Below the pieces are notes generated by a model. The model was not told where the DNA came from. It ran no database searches and was given only the letters and a program-made list of their open reading frames with translations. A stretch of DNA of 64,000 bases from Lysobacter_L cavernae. GTDB lineage: Bacteria; Pseudomonadota; Gammaproteobacteria; Xanthomonadales; Xanthomonadaceae. The stretch spans positions 806,001 through 870,000 of the forward strand of contig NZ_JBHRXK010000001.1 in the NCBI RefSeq assembly GCF_042648505.1. The letters are read 5' to 3'. The first letter of the stretch is position 1. Every line of letters begins with the position of its first letter. A program made the translations under genes and the position numbers. Below are positions 18,117 to 30,800 of this stretch, piece after piece.

Positions 18117-18626
18117 TCAGCCCTCCTGCGGATCGGTGGCGGGCTTGGCCGCCGACACCAGCGACTGCAGCAGCGCCGGGTCGCGCAGTGCCTGCGCGAT
18201 CAGGTTCTCGGCACCGGCCTTGCCGTCCATGTAGGTGTCCAGGTTGGCGAGCTGGGTGCGCGCCTCGAGCAACCTGGCCAGCGGTTCGACCTTGCGTGCC
18301 ACCGCCGCCGGCGAGAAGTCGTCCATGCTCTCGAAGGTGATGTCCACGTTGAGTTCGCCCTCGCCGGTCAGCGTGTTGGGCACGGCGAACCTTGCGCGGG
18401 GACGCATCGACTGCAGCCGGCTGTCGAAGTTGTCGACATCGATCTCCAGCGCCTTGCGCTCCTCCAGCGACGGCAACTCGCCGGCATTGGCGCCGGACAG
18501 GTCCGACATGACCCCCATCACGAACGGGATCTGCACCTTCTTCTGCGCGCCGTACACCTCCACGTCGTACTCGATCTGTACCCGTGGCGCCCGATTGCGG
18601 GCGATGAATTTCTGACTGTTCGCCAT
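18117..18626 (-). CDS. tssB: TssB, T6SS small sheath protein
   Basis: A 169-aa small sheath subunit with the invariant start region NSQKFIARNRAPRVQIEYDV and IPFVMGVMSDLSG, plus RARFAVPNTLTGEGELNVDI. It is the first gene of the visible T6SS operon, so the operon promoter must lie in the 880-base space upstream. Confidence 0.97.
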   Translation of the reverse strand: MANSQKFIARNRAPRVQIEYDVEVYGAQKKVQIPFVMGVMSDLSGANAGELPSLEERKALEIDVDNFDSRLQSMRPRARFAVPNTLTGEGELNVDITFESMDDFSPAAVARKVEPLARLLEARTQLANLDTYMDGKAGAENLIAQALRDPALLQSLVSAAKPATDPQEG

Positions 18627-19420
18627 TGCCTAGCCTCCGATTGAGTCTTCCCGCTGCGGCGCGTGGGATCCACAAACCGCTGATAGCCGCTTGAACGGCG
18701 ACATGCGCCGTGGCGAACCACCCCTCTTTCGCTGGCCGCATGCGACGACGCTCGCCCACCGCATACCGGGCGATATCAGCGCTTCATGCGTGAGGTGGAT
18801 CCGCGGCGTTACCCAGTACGGGGGCGAGTCTAGGAAGCACCATCGCCAGCCACCCGACAAATCGTCTCAATGCACGACGGGGCTTGGCCTATCGCTGCTG
18901 GTTGGGATCAAACAAGTTCGATGAAGGCCGTCACTGGTGTGGGCATACGCGGAAGTAGCGCTTGATCAACGCACCGGTCATCCGATCAAAGCCGGGATGC
19001 CAAGCCGGAGGAATCGCGGAACCGGCCCGTCGGCCCAGCACCGCAGGCGCAGGCAGCATCACTTCGCACCTTCTGTTGTTGTGCTGTCGCACGACAAACA
19101 AAGCGCCTGCATGGAGTCCTTGCCAAGCGCAGTAGCTGCTCATTTTTTGCGGCACATCACTTTCGTTGGCGAGACTGACCAGCGCATGGGCCCGAAGGGT
19201 TCCGGCCCGGCTTGTCGGTTGCAGCTATGCATGACTGGCGACGTCCCACCGATCCGGTCCGCCATCAGTGGTCGATTCGATCGATTTCGCGCCTGATCAC
19301 CTCCCGCCATAGGCAGGCCCACGGCGACAGAGCCTGACACCTGCCTTTACAGAAAGTGGTCGGGCGGCGCAGGGGCCACTGGAGGCGTACTCACTCCGGC
19401 GACACCAAGGTCCAAAACGG
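18627..19420. other. Long intergenic region upstream of tssB
   Basis: Nearly 800 bases with no convincing gene. Several open frames of 60-120 codons exist on both strands, but they have no ribosome binding sites or protein-like composition. It separates the T6SS operon from core genes and must contain the tssB promoter; no clear -35/-10 pair or ECF-type element could be fixed by eye. Confidence 0.45.
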
Positions 19421-19450
19421 AAAAAGCCGCCCCGGTTGAAGGGGCGGCTT
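19421..19450 (-). terminator. Rho-independent terminator after tRNA-Val
   Basis: A ten-base perfect stem (AAGCCGCCCC / GGGGCGGCTT) with loop GGTTGAA. Read on the minus strand it is followed by TTTTT, so it ends transcripts coming from tRNA-Val and possibly uvrB. Confidence 0.85.
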
Positions 19451-19512
19451 CCGCATATTTCCGTACGAACGACTCGGGTACAGCCTGACATGCCGCAAGT
19501 CGTTGATAAATC

Positions 19513-19587
19513 TGGTGGGCGGTACAGGGTTCGAACCTGTGACCCCTACCATGTCAAGGTAGTGCTCTACCGCTGAGCTAACCGCCC
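19513..19587 (-). tRNA. tRNA-Val (anticodon GAC)
   Basis: A 75-base cloverleaf with encoded CCA. The acceptor stem is GGGCGGT/ACCGCCC, the D-loop is AGCTCAGCGGTAGAGC, and the anticodon loop TTGACAT gives GAC. The T-arm contains GGTTCGAACC. All stems pair on inspection. Confidence 0.97.
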
Positions 19588-19621
19588 ATTCGCCGATCAG
19601 ATACCCCGGCGAGGGGCGCGC

Positions 19622-19650
19622 AGTGTAGCCCGTCGGCTCGCCGCCGGCAA
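19622..19650 (-). promoter_or_regulatory. Sigma70-type promoter of tRNA-Val
   Basis: On the minus strand there is TTGCCG, a 17-base spacer and TACACT, about 35 bases upstream of the tRNA 5' end. Its position within the uvrB-tRNA gap shows the tRNA has its own promoter. Confidence 0.7.
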
Positions 19651-19675
19651 CAGTCCGGTGCGCACGAATGCCAAC

Positions 19676-21709
<2,034 letters not shown>

Positions 21710-21854
21710 TGGTCGGCCGGCGATCAAACCTGCAGTGTAGTCCTCTGCAATGGGGGCGGATGCGGCATTTTCCTACCCTGCAACTGATGGCATGCCGATA
21801 TTCCAGGGGTGGCCCCGGGTCGATTCTGTTCGCAATCCGAATGGAATCGGCACC

Positions 21855-22394
21855 ATGAAGCAGCGCCCGCACGGCTTCACCCTGATCGAGCTGATGACCG
21901 TCACCGCGGTGCTGGGCATCAGCCTCGCCGTCGGCGTACCCACGTTCAGTCACGTCCGGAAAAACGCCCGGATCAGCAATGCCTACCACCTGTTGACCAC
22001 CTCCCTTGCCAGTGCCCGCATCACCGCTGTCAGCCGTGGCATGCCCGTCAGCCTGTGCCCAAGCCGGGACGGCCGGCAATGCCGCAAGGATCTGATCTGG
22101 CAGGATGGCTGGATCCTGTTCCTGGACCCCGGCAGGAAGGGCGCTCCGGCGGATACAACCGCCATCCTCCAGCGATTCGACCCGTTGGGTCCCGACGTCG
22201 CGGTTCGTACCACGCCAGGACGTCATTGGATTCGCTATCTCCCCTCCGGCCGGAGCACAGGCACCAATCTCAGCCTGTGGATCTGCTCTCCGCACGATGG
22301 CCACCGGATCGGCCGCGTCGCGATAGGCAATTCGGGTCGGGCACGCTCTGAGCGTGATTCCGGCCCTGCTGTGCCATGTTCGTATGCCCCTTAG
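21855..22394 (+). CDS. FimT/GspH-type pseudopilin
   Basis: This 179-aa minor pseudopilin starts MKQRPHGFTLIELMTVTAVL: a short basic leader, a Gly|Phe cleavage site for prepilin peptidase, Glu at mature position 5 and the hydrophobic N-terminal helix. The rest fits the GspH/FimT family (SRGMPVSLCPSRDGRQC, QDGWILFLDPG). It is probably a priming minor pilin of type IV pili. It is divergent from uvrB and lies just upstream of tRNA-Asn; pilE and pilY1 lie just beyond the island at the other end. Confidence 0.9.
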   Translation: MKQRPHGFTLIELMTVTAVLGISLAVGVPTFSHVRKNARISNAYHLLTTSLASARITAVSRGMPVSLCPSRDGRQCRKDLIWQDGWILFLDPGRKGAPADTTAILQRFDPLGPDVAVRTTPGRHWIRYLPSGRSTGTNLSLWICSPHDGHRIGRVAIGNSGRARSERDSGPAVPCSYAP

Positions 22395-22417
22395 GCGGCT
22401 TTGCGCCCGCACCATGC

Positions 22418-22445
22418 TTGACCGTGCCGCGGGAGGCATTACAAT
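22418..22445 (+). promoter_or_regulatory. Sigma70 promoter of tRNA-Asn
   Basis: TTGACC, a 16-base spacer and TACAAT, ending 10 bases before the tRNA 5' end. It is close to consensus and lies outside the island, so tRNA expression is unaffected by integration. Confidence 0.85.
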
Positions 22446-22455
22446 GCCCGTCCCC

Positions 22456-22532
22456 GCCCGAATAGCTCAGCCGGTTAGAGCACTTGACTGTTAATCAGGG
22501 GGTCGTTGGTTCGAGTCCAACTTCGGGCGCCA
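22456..22532 (+). tRNA. tRNA-Asn (anticodon GTT), integration site of the island
   Basis: A 77-base cloverleaf with acceptor stem GCCCGAA/TTCGGGC, D-arm AGCTCAGCCGGTTAGAGC, anticodon loop CTGTTAA, T-arm GGTTCGAGTCC and encoded CCA. Its last 16 bases recur at 63242-63257, marking the island ends. The tRNA is intact after integration. Confidence 0.97.
22517..22532 (+). repeat. attL core (tRNA-Asn 3' end)
   Basis: CCAACTTCGGGCGCCA is identical to 63242-63257 in the same orientation. A further GGTTCG nine bases before the core is also shared, so the alignment is 22 matches over 25 positions. It is the left boundary of the integrated element. Confidence 0.88.
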
Positions 22533-22543
22533 TCTTCATGTCT

Positions 22544-22568
22544 ACGGACGTCTTCGGGCGTCCGTTTT
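22544..22568 (+). terminator. Terminator supplied by the island after tRNA-Asn
   Basis: A seven-base stem ACGGACG/CGTCCGT with loop TCTTCGGG, followed by TTT. It lies 12 bases after the tRNA inside the island and probably replaces the native terminator displaced to 63266-63293. Confidence 0.65.
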
Positions 22569-22622
22569 CATTTGGGAAAGGGCAAGAAACCCCTGCCGGA
22601 TCAGGGTCTTCCGCCGATCTAG

Positions 22623-22648
22623 CGTCCACGGACGTCCAACGTCGTCCA
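22623..22648 (+). repeat. Three phased CGTCCA repeats in the left end
   Basis: CGTCCA starts at 22623, 22633 and 22643, exactly ten bases apart, so the copies lie on one face of the helix. The last copy sits in GTCGTCCA, the reverse complement of the core of the four repeats upstream of alpA. A binding site for an excisionase or AlpA-type protein is a reasonable reading. Confidence 0.5.
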
Positions 22649-22668
22649 CCGGCAGCGCCGAATTTTTC

Positions 22669-22688
22669 CGAGTAGATTTTCGAGTAGA
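22669..22688 (+). repeat. Arm-type repeat, left end of island
   Basis: CGAGTAGATTTTCGAGTAGA is itself a double CGAGTAGA. A copy with one change occurs at 63162-63181 at the other end in the same orientation. Placed between attL and the integrase gene, it fits an integrase arm-binding site. Confidence 0.65.
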
Positions 22689-22814
22689 ACCCCAGACCAT
22701 TCGCAAGTCGCGACTGGCCTCAAATTGGTCTTGTATCTGCATCGAGTACAAGGTCGCCTGTCGTCTGGGGATGTCCACTGACGCTGCGGTCGCAGAACAG
22801 CTAGAAGCTGTTCC

Positions 22815-24026
22815 GTGAAGCTCTCAGAAACCCGTATCCGGTCCATGAAGCCGCGCGACAAGTTGTATCGCGTGGCGGATGGCTATGGCCTCGCACTCGA
22901 GGTCACGCCAAACGGTTCAAAGCTGTGGCGTTACCGGTACTCCTGGGCAGGCAAGGATCAAATGATTGGGCTGGGGGCTTACCCCCTCATCAGCTTGCGA
23001 GCGGCCAGAGAAAGGCATCTGGAGCTCCGCCGGCAGCTTGCCGATGGTGTAGACCCTGCGAGGGGCAGAACCAAGCCTGTGGAGCTCCAGCGGGCTCAGG
23101 ATGGCGCCTTGTTCAAGAAGGTTGCCTTGGATTGGCTGGAAGAACGCCGCAAGGACGCCAGCCCCAAGACGCTCCAGAAGATGGCGACGATTCTCAACGG
23201 CGACCTGATTCCCCGCCTAGGCACCGAGAGCATTGCCACGTTGCCAACCTCCCTCGTTGTGGAGGCACTGAAAGCGATCCAGGTGCGCGCCCCGCATATG
23301 GCGCAGAAGGCGATGACCTACATGCATCAGATCGTCCTGCATGCGATCCAGAAGGGCCTTCGGGAGGATGGCAAAGCCCTGTCACTGAGAGGGGTCATCA
23401 AGCTGCCCGAGGCAACCTCGGTGCCGGCGGCAACCGACGATGAAACACTGGGCCAGGTAATGCTGGCGATCTCCGAATATCCGGATCCGATGGTGAAAGC
23501 TGCTCTCGAGATGACGGCCTATACGGCTCTTCGCCCGGGCAACGTCGTCAGCCTCCGCTGGCAGATGCTGGGTGAGGCTGAGACAGTCCTTCATATCCCC
23601 GGCAAGGAAATGAAGACCGGAAAGGATCACTTTGTCCCGCTGCCCCGCCAAGCTCAGGAGATTCTTCGAGAAGCGCGATCCTGGCCGCCACGAAAGCGAA
23701 ATTACATCTTCCCGCCTGTCGCCCAGCGAACGACCCCACACCTGCACCGCGACACCCTGAGCAAGGCACTGCGCGACAACGGACTACGGGGCAAGCACGT
23801 CCCGCACGGATTCCGTGCATCCCTGCGCACCAGAGCGAGGGAAAAGTTCAGCGTGGATATCGACCTACTCGAGGCGCAGCTCGCCCACTCCAAGGGCGAT
23901 GCCACCAAGCGCGCCTACGACAGAACCGTATTCCTCAAGGAGCGCCAGCGTGTCATGCAGGATTGGGCAGATTTTCTGGACGAGATCACTACAGCCGCAA
24001 GACTTCAGCGAGATCGAAAGCCATAG
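22815..24026 (+). CDS. P4-type tyrosine integrase of the island
   Basis: This 403-aa site-specific recombinase has three parts. The N-terminal DUF4102-type arm-binding domain (LSETRIRSMKPRDKLYRVAD, then MIGLGAYPLISLRAARERHL) is followed by a core-binding domain and a catalytic domain. Catalytic residues visible are Arg in TALRPGNVVSLRW (near 240), Lys in PGKEMKTGKDHFVP, His-x-x-Arg in HGFRASLRT (near 330), His in LAHSKGD and Tyr in RAYDRTVF (near 367). All are intact, so it should be active. It lies next to attL, as usual for tRNA-targeting islands. Confidence 0.95.
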   Translation: MKLSETRIRSMKPRDKLYRVADGYGLALEVTPNGSKLWRYRYSWAGKDQMIGLGAYPLISLRAARERHLELRRQLADGVDPARGRTKPVELQRAQDGALFKKVALDWLEERRKDASPKTLQKMATILNGDLIPRLGTESIATLPTSLVVEALKAIQVRAPHMAQKAMTYMHQIVLHAIQKGLREDGKALSLRGVIKLPEATSVPAATDDETLGQVMLAISEYPDPMVKAALEMTAYTALRPGNVVSLRWQMLGEAETVLHIPGKEMKTGKDHFVPLPRQAQEILREARSWPPRKRNYIFPPVAQRTTPHLHRDTLSKALRDNGLRGKHVPHGFRASLRTRAREKFSVDIDLLEAQLAHSKGDATKRAYDRTVFLKERQRVMQDWADFLDEITTAARLQRDRKP

Positions 24027-24191
24027 AGAAGATTGGTAGCTACTTCCGTCCCGCCGAAGATACTTTCGGCCAAAATTGAGCCGAAACTTAAATTGGCGCA
24101 GAGTGACGAACTAAAGCCGAGTGCCAAAATCGTCTCAAACTGATTTTGCAAAGCAATCTTCCACCGCGGCGCACAACACAGGAGGCAAAGG

Positions 24192-24557
24192 ATGGATCGT
24201 CTCATCACTTCACCTGATCCGGCGAAGGAATTTTTTACCCAAGAGCGATGCTGGATTCTTGAGATCATCAATTCCACCAAGGATGATGCGGTATCCATTG
24301 CACGGGCACGCGTTGAGCCCGGCGTAACAACACAGCTGCATCGTCTGAATGGTGTCGATGAACGATATCTCATCATTGCAGGCAAGGGGGCAGTCCGAGT
24401 TGGCGGTGGCATTGAGCATGTCGTAGGGGAAGGCGATGTTGTCGTAATCCCGTCTGGGATGTCGCAACAAATAGCGAACATAGGACCATCTGATCTTCTG
24501 TTCTATTGCATATGTAGCCCTCGATTCGCGCCCGATTGTTACGAGACATTGGAATAA
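24192..24557 (+). CDS. Cupin-fold protein
   Basis: A small 121-aa protein with a single cupin barrel. Motif 1 is ARVEPGVTTQLHRLNGVDER, followed by YLIIAGKGAVRVGG; motif 2 is GEGDVVVIPSGMSQQIANIG. One conserved metal-ligand His (TQLHRL) is visible, but motif 2 has Gln in place of the usual His, so metal binding is uncertain. AGGAGGCAAAGG precedes the ATG. It stands alone between the integrase and the toxin genes, and its substrate is unknown. Confidence 0.85.
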   Translation: MDRLITSPDPAKEFFTQERCWILEIINSTKDDAVSIARARVEPGVTTQLHRLNGVDERYLIIAGKGAVRVGGGIEHVVGEGDVVVIPSGMSQQIANIGPSDLLFYCICSPRFAPDCYETLE

Positions 24558-24854
24558 GCCGACATCCCGCCCAGATGCCCGGCACAGAACTAAGCGCATC
24601 TCGGACCAGTCATTTCGTTATCTTTGCGTGATAAACGCATGTCCATGGACGGGGCAGGCGGCATCGCGCGCAGGAATTCCCCTGCAGGCGATTTAGGATT
24701 TCCTAGCAAATTCTCATTTCGGTGCTTTGGATCAAATTTTTTCCGACGAACGGTCGAAATTGTGTGGTCGTTCTTCCGTACGAATGTGAAGTAGTGACAT
24801 TTCGTGCCGAGTTAAGCAGCAAACCAGTACCTTTGACCTTAGCGTGGGGTATGC
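24558..24854. other. Intergenic region before the Tc toxin genes
   Basis: About 300 AT-richer bases without a gene, expected to contain the promoter of the TcB/TcC gene. No promoter pair could be assigned with confidence. Confidence 0.4.
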
Positions 24855-27800
24855 ATGGCTATGGACGGTCAGACTGCATCACGGAAGGGCGCCCCCCCTG
24901 CTGCGGGAAATGGCGCAACGGCACCCTCGCAAGTCACGCCGCCTACCCTAAGCCTGCCCAAGGGAGGTGGGGCTATCCGGGGCATCGGGGAAAAGTTCGC
25001 CGCAAATCGCGTCACCGGGACCGGCTCGATGAGCGTCCCCATCGCCGTGTCTCCCGGGCGCAGCGGGTTTGGTCCTCAACTCTCTCTCTCTTACGACTCG
25101 GGGGCAGGCAACAGCCCCTTCGGCTTCGGCTGGAGCCTCTCGCTGCCAGCGGTCACGCGCAAGACTGATAAAGGCTTGCCGCAATATTTCGACACGGCCG
25201 ATTCCGATGTTTTTGTCCTTTCCGGCGCGGAAGACTTGGTGCCGGTTTATCGGCAAGATCCCGACGGCATCTGGGGGGCTGGTCATCCTGGTTTCCAGCG
25301 AGACGTGGATGGATTCTGGATACGGGATTCATCCGGCCATTTGGTCGTTCACGAGGACGAGTTTGACGGTTACCGCGTGCGACGCTTTCGCCCACGTACT
25401 GAAGGGCTGTTTGCTCGCATCGAGCGTTGGAGCAAGATCGGCTCGCCCGGGGATGTCCATTGGCGCTCTATCTCCAAGGACAACGTCCTTACGCTCTATG
25501 GCTATGACGCGAACTCGCGTATTGCCGATCCGCTCGATGCCAGCCGCATTTTTTCCTGGCTGATCTGCGAATCGCGCGATGACAAGGGTAACGGTGTTCG
25601 CTATCTCTACAAGCAGGAGGACGGCACCTACCAACTCCGGCCTGGCCAGGTAGATCCGCTCAAGCAAGCCCATCAGCGCAATCGAGGCCTTGCTTTCGAT
25701 TCGCAGCGCACTGCTCAGCGCTACCTGCAGCGGGTGCTCTACGGCAATCGGAAGCCACTGCTGGATACCCAAGGCCAGCGCCCGCGGTACCTAAGCGACT
25801 TGCCTTATCCGCCATCGGACACCAGCGCGGACTGGTTATTCGAAGTGCGCTTCGACTACGGAGAGTTAGACGAGGGCAATCCGACGGGCTTGCCGGAGAA
25901 GCCCTGGCTCTACCGCCCCGATGCTTTCTCCAGTTACCGCTCGGGCTTCGAGGTGCGCACCTGCCGCCGATGTGAGCGGGTACTGATGCTGCACCACATC
26001 CCTGACCAGCCGGCGGCCCCTGGCCGGGTGGCGCAACCCGGCTACCTGGGCCTGGTACGCAGCACCGAATTCACCTACGACGACGAGATCGACCCCAACC
26101 TCGCCACCCGCGCCGTCTATAGCTTCCTGAAGCAGGTAGTGCAAACGGGGTGGAAGCAGGAAGGCGGTTCGACCACACGTCGCAGCCTGCCACCTGTGGA
26201 GTTCGAATACACCGAGCCCATCGTGCAAGAGCTCGTCGAGGAGGTTGACCCAGCGAGCTTGGAAAACCTGCCCCTCGGCCTGGACGGCAGCGCCTATCGC
26301 TGGACCGATCTGCACGGCGAAGGCATCCCCGGCGTCTTGACCGAGCAGGCCGGCGCATGGTTCTACAAGCGCAACTGGAGCCCGATCCCGACTGTGCTGG
26401 CTGACGGCAGCGAGGTTGTAAAGGCGAAGCTCGCCCCGCTCGAAATCGTCGCCCTCAAGCCCAATGCCTCGCTCAGCGCCGGTGCCGAAATTTTGGATCT
26501 GGCCGGCGACGGCCAGCCCGATGTGGTCTTGATGGAAGGCCCCGCGCCCGGCCTCTACGAACACGATGAAGCCGAAGGCTGGCAGCCCTTCCGCCCTTTC
26601 ACTTTGCGCCTGAACCGCGATTTCCGCGATCCCAATCTCAAGCTCGTCGATCTGGACGGTGACGGCCACGCCGACGTGCTCATCACCGAAGACGACGCCT
26701 TCGTCTGGCATGCCTCGCTGGCCGAAGAAGGGTTCGGGCCGGCACGCCGCGTGGCGCAAGCGCTGGACGAGGAGAAAGGCCCGCGCATCGTCTTCGCCGA
26801 CGGCACGCAGTCGATCTACCTGGCAGACCTCTCGGGCGACGGCCTGACCGACATCGTCCGCATCCGCAACGGCGAAGTTTGTTATTGGCCAAACCTGGGT
26901 TACGGCCGCTTCGGCGCCAAGGTGTCGATGGACAACGCGCCTTGGTTCGACAACCTCGACCAATTCGATCACAAGCGCATCCGCCTGGCTGACATAGACG
27001 GCAGCGGCACCACCGACATCATCTACTTGCACCGCGACGGCGTATGTCTCTATTTCAACCAGTCGGGCAATGGCTGGAGCCAGCCGCATCAGCTGAAGGT
27101 GTTTCCGCGCATCGATGACATTGTGGGCATCGTGCCGACCGACCTGCTCGGCAACGGCACCGCCTGCCTAGTCTGGTCATCGCCGCTGCCGGGCGATGCA
27201 CGATGGCCCATGCGCTACGTCAACCTGATGGGCGGCCAGAAGCCCCATCTGCTCATCCGAACCAGCAACAACCTCGGCGCTGAGACCCGTGTCCATTACG
27301 CCCCCTCGACCAAGTTCTACCTGCAGGACAAGCGCGACGGCAAACCGTGGATCACGCGGCTGCCGTTCCCGGTGCACGTGGTCGAGCGCGTCGAAACCTT
27401 CGACCAAATTAGCCGCAACCGCTTCGTCACACGCTACGCCTATCACCATGGCTATTTCGACGGTGAGGAGCGCGAGTTCCGCGGCTTCGGCATGGTCGAG
27501 CAGTGGGACACGGAACAGTTCGCCGTCCTCGCTGGCGGCAACGTCCCGGCCGACAACGTCACCGCCGAATCGCATGTGCCGCCGGTGCATACCAAGACCT
27601 GGTTCCATACCGGCGTATACCTCGGCCGCGACCGCGTCTCCCGTCATTTCGAGGTCGAGTATTTCCGAGAGCCGGTGTTCACCGTCGAGACCGCGCGGCC
27701 GCTTCTGCTCGACGACACCACCGTCCCGTCCAGCCTGGTACTGGAAGAAGAGCGCGAAGCCTGCCGTGCCCTCAAGGGTTCGATGCTGCGCCAGGAGGTC

Positions 27801-30800
27801 TATGCCGATGACGCCAACCATCCCGGCGCCACGCAGGAGCAGATCGAGCGCGCCCGCCGACCCTACACCGTCACCGAACAGAACTTCACCATCCGGCCAT
27901 TACAGGCGCGGGGTTCCAACCGCCACGCCGTCTTCTTCATCCACGCGAGCGAAGCGCTCAGCTACCACTATGAGCGCAACCCCACCGATCCACGCATCCA
28001 GCACGCGTTGACACTGGAAGTCGACGACTACGGCAACGTGCTCAAGCAAGCCGCCATCGGGTACGGCCGTCGAGCCTCGCCGTTGTCAACGCAATGGGAT
28101 CGCGATCGGCAAACCACGGCGCTGCTCACCTACAGCGAAAACCGCCTCACGAATCCCATCGACTCGCCCGACACTCATCGCAACCCGCTCCCCTGCGAGG
28201 CAATTACCTTCGAATTGACCGGCTACCCGATCACCGGACCGGCCGGCCGCTACCAGGCCTCGGATTTCGTCGAGCCTGACCCCGCTGCGCCAAGCCGCCT
28301 GCGCCACAAGTTCACCGCGCCGGAAGTCCTGTACGAGGCGGCAGCCTCCGGCAACCAACGCCGTCGCCCCATCGAATGGTTGCGCACGCTCTACCGTCGC
28401 GACAATTTGACCGGCCTCCTTCCGCTCGGGGAACTGCAACCGCTCGCCCTGCCGGGCGAGAGCTACAAGCTTGCTTTCACCCCCAGCCTGCTAACCCAGG
28501 TCTTCCAGCGTCCGCGCCAAGGGCAGGCCCCTGAGCCGCTGCTGCCCGATCCGGCCGCCGTGCTCAGCGGCCAAGCCGACAATCGCGGCGGCTATCAGCA
28601 AAGCCAGGCCCTCAAGGCGGATGGCCGCTTCCCCGCGGGCGATGCCGACGATCACTGGTGGATTCCCTCCGGGCGATCGTTCTTCAGCCCGAATCCCGCT
28701 GACAACGCGGCCGCTGAATCAACGCAAGCCCGGCAGCACTTCTACCTGCTGCGTCGCTACCGCGATCCCTTCGATCAGGATGCGTTCGTCGACTTCGACG
28801 CTCACGACCTGCTGATGGTCGAAACCCGAGACGCGCTGAACAACCGCGTCACCGTGGATACCAACGACTACCGCGTACTGCAGCCGCGCTTGGTCAGCGA
28901 CCCAAACCGCAACCGGACCGAAGTCACTTTCGGCACGCTCGGCATGGTGGTCGGCACCGCCGTGATGGGCAAGCCATTGCCCGCGTCTGCGGAAGGCGAC
29001 TCGCTCGCCGGCTTCGTCACTGACCTCACACAAGCCCAACTAGACGGCTTCTTCGACGCAGCAGACCCACACGCAACGGCGGCAGCGCTGCTCAATGGCG
29101 CTACCACTCGCATCATCTACGACTTCGACCGCTTCCGACGCACGCAGCAGGCGAATCCCAATGCACCGGAAAAGTGGCAGCCCGTCTGCGCCGCCACGCT
29201 TGCCCGCGAAACCCACCTCAACGCTCCGCTGCCACCGCAGGGCCTGAAGATCCAGATCAGCTTCAGCTATTCCGACGGCTTCGGCCGCGAAATCCAGAAG
29301 AAGATCCAAGCCGAGCCCGGACCGGTGCCACAGCGCGATGCAAACGGCAAGATCATCGTCGATGCTGACGGCCAGCCCGTGATGACACCGCATGACGTGA
29401 GTCCACGCTGGGTGGGTAGCGGCTGGACTGTGTTCAACAACAAGGGCAAGCCGGTCCGCCAGTACGAGCCCTTCTTCACCAACATCCACCGTTTCGAGCT
29501 GGATGTGCATATCGGTGTCAGTCCGGTGCTGTTCTACGACCCGGCCGAGCGCGTCGTCGCCACGCTGCACCCGAACCACACCTACGAAAAGATGGTGTTC
29601 GACCCCTGGCAGCAGACGACGTACGACGTCAACGACACCTGCGCCGCGCGTAACGCGCAGACCGGCGACCCGCGCAACGACCCCGACATCGGCGGCTACG
29701 TCAGGGAGTACTTCAAGGCACAGCCGGCGACCTGGCAGACCTGGCACGCCCGGCGCATCGGCAACGCACTGGGAACTGACGAGCGCAACGCCGCCGAGCG
29801 TGCCGCAGCTCACGCCGACACGCCCACCACCGCGCACTTCGACGCCTTGGGCCGCCCCTTCCTGACAGTCGCGCGCAACCGCGCCGTCTGCCCGAGCCAC
29901 GACTTGAACGGCACCGAAGAGAGCTTCGCCACCCGCGTCGAGCTGGACATCGAAGGCAACCAGCGCACCGTGCGCGACGCCATCCAGCAAGCTGGCGACC
30001 CGCTCGGCCGCATCGTCATGCGCTACGCCTACGACATGCTCGGCAACCGCATCCACCAGATCAGCATGGAGGCCGGTGCGCGCTGGATGCTCAACGACGT
30101 GGCCGGCAAGCCCATACGCGCCTGGGACAACCGCGGCCACAACTTCACGACGAAGTACGACGCACTGCGCCGCCCAGTCGAGCAGACGGTGCGGGGCACC
30201 TTCAGCCACGCCGATCCGCTCAAACCCAACTCCGACCCGCGCACGCTGAGCCGCGACATCCTGGTCGACAGGATCGAATACGGCGAGCCGCCCCTCAACG
30301 CCACACCTGCCGAGGAAACCGAGACGCAGCGCCTCAACCTGCGTACCCGCATCTACCGCCACTTCGATTCCGCAGGCGTCGCCACCAACGCAAGGCTCGA
30401 CGCCAGCGGCAACCTGACCGAGGCCTACGACTTCAAGGGCAACCTGCTGCGCAGCACGCGGCAACTGATCAGCGACTACACCGCCATCCCGGACTGGCTG
30501 CTGAACCCCCAACTCGACGCCGAAACCTTCGAAGGCAGCACCCGCTACGACGCGCTCAATCGCCCCATCCAGTCGATCGCTCCGCATAGCAGCCAGACCC
30601 GGCCCGGACACCCCAACAAGTTCAACGTCATCCAGCCGGTATTCAACGAGGCCAATCTGCTGGAGCGGGTGGACGTCTGGCTTGAGCGCGCCGCCGAGCC
30701 GGCTGGCCTGCTCGATTCGGCTGCCGATGCGCCGTCGCCGGTCGGCGTGGTCGATATCGACTACGACGCCAAGGGCCAGCGCACCCTCATCGACTACAAG

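Noticed and set aside
18937..19296. 119-codon open frame in the gap upstream of tssB
   Set aside because: No ribosome binding site and no protein-like pattern, and overlapping frames on the other strand look equally random.
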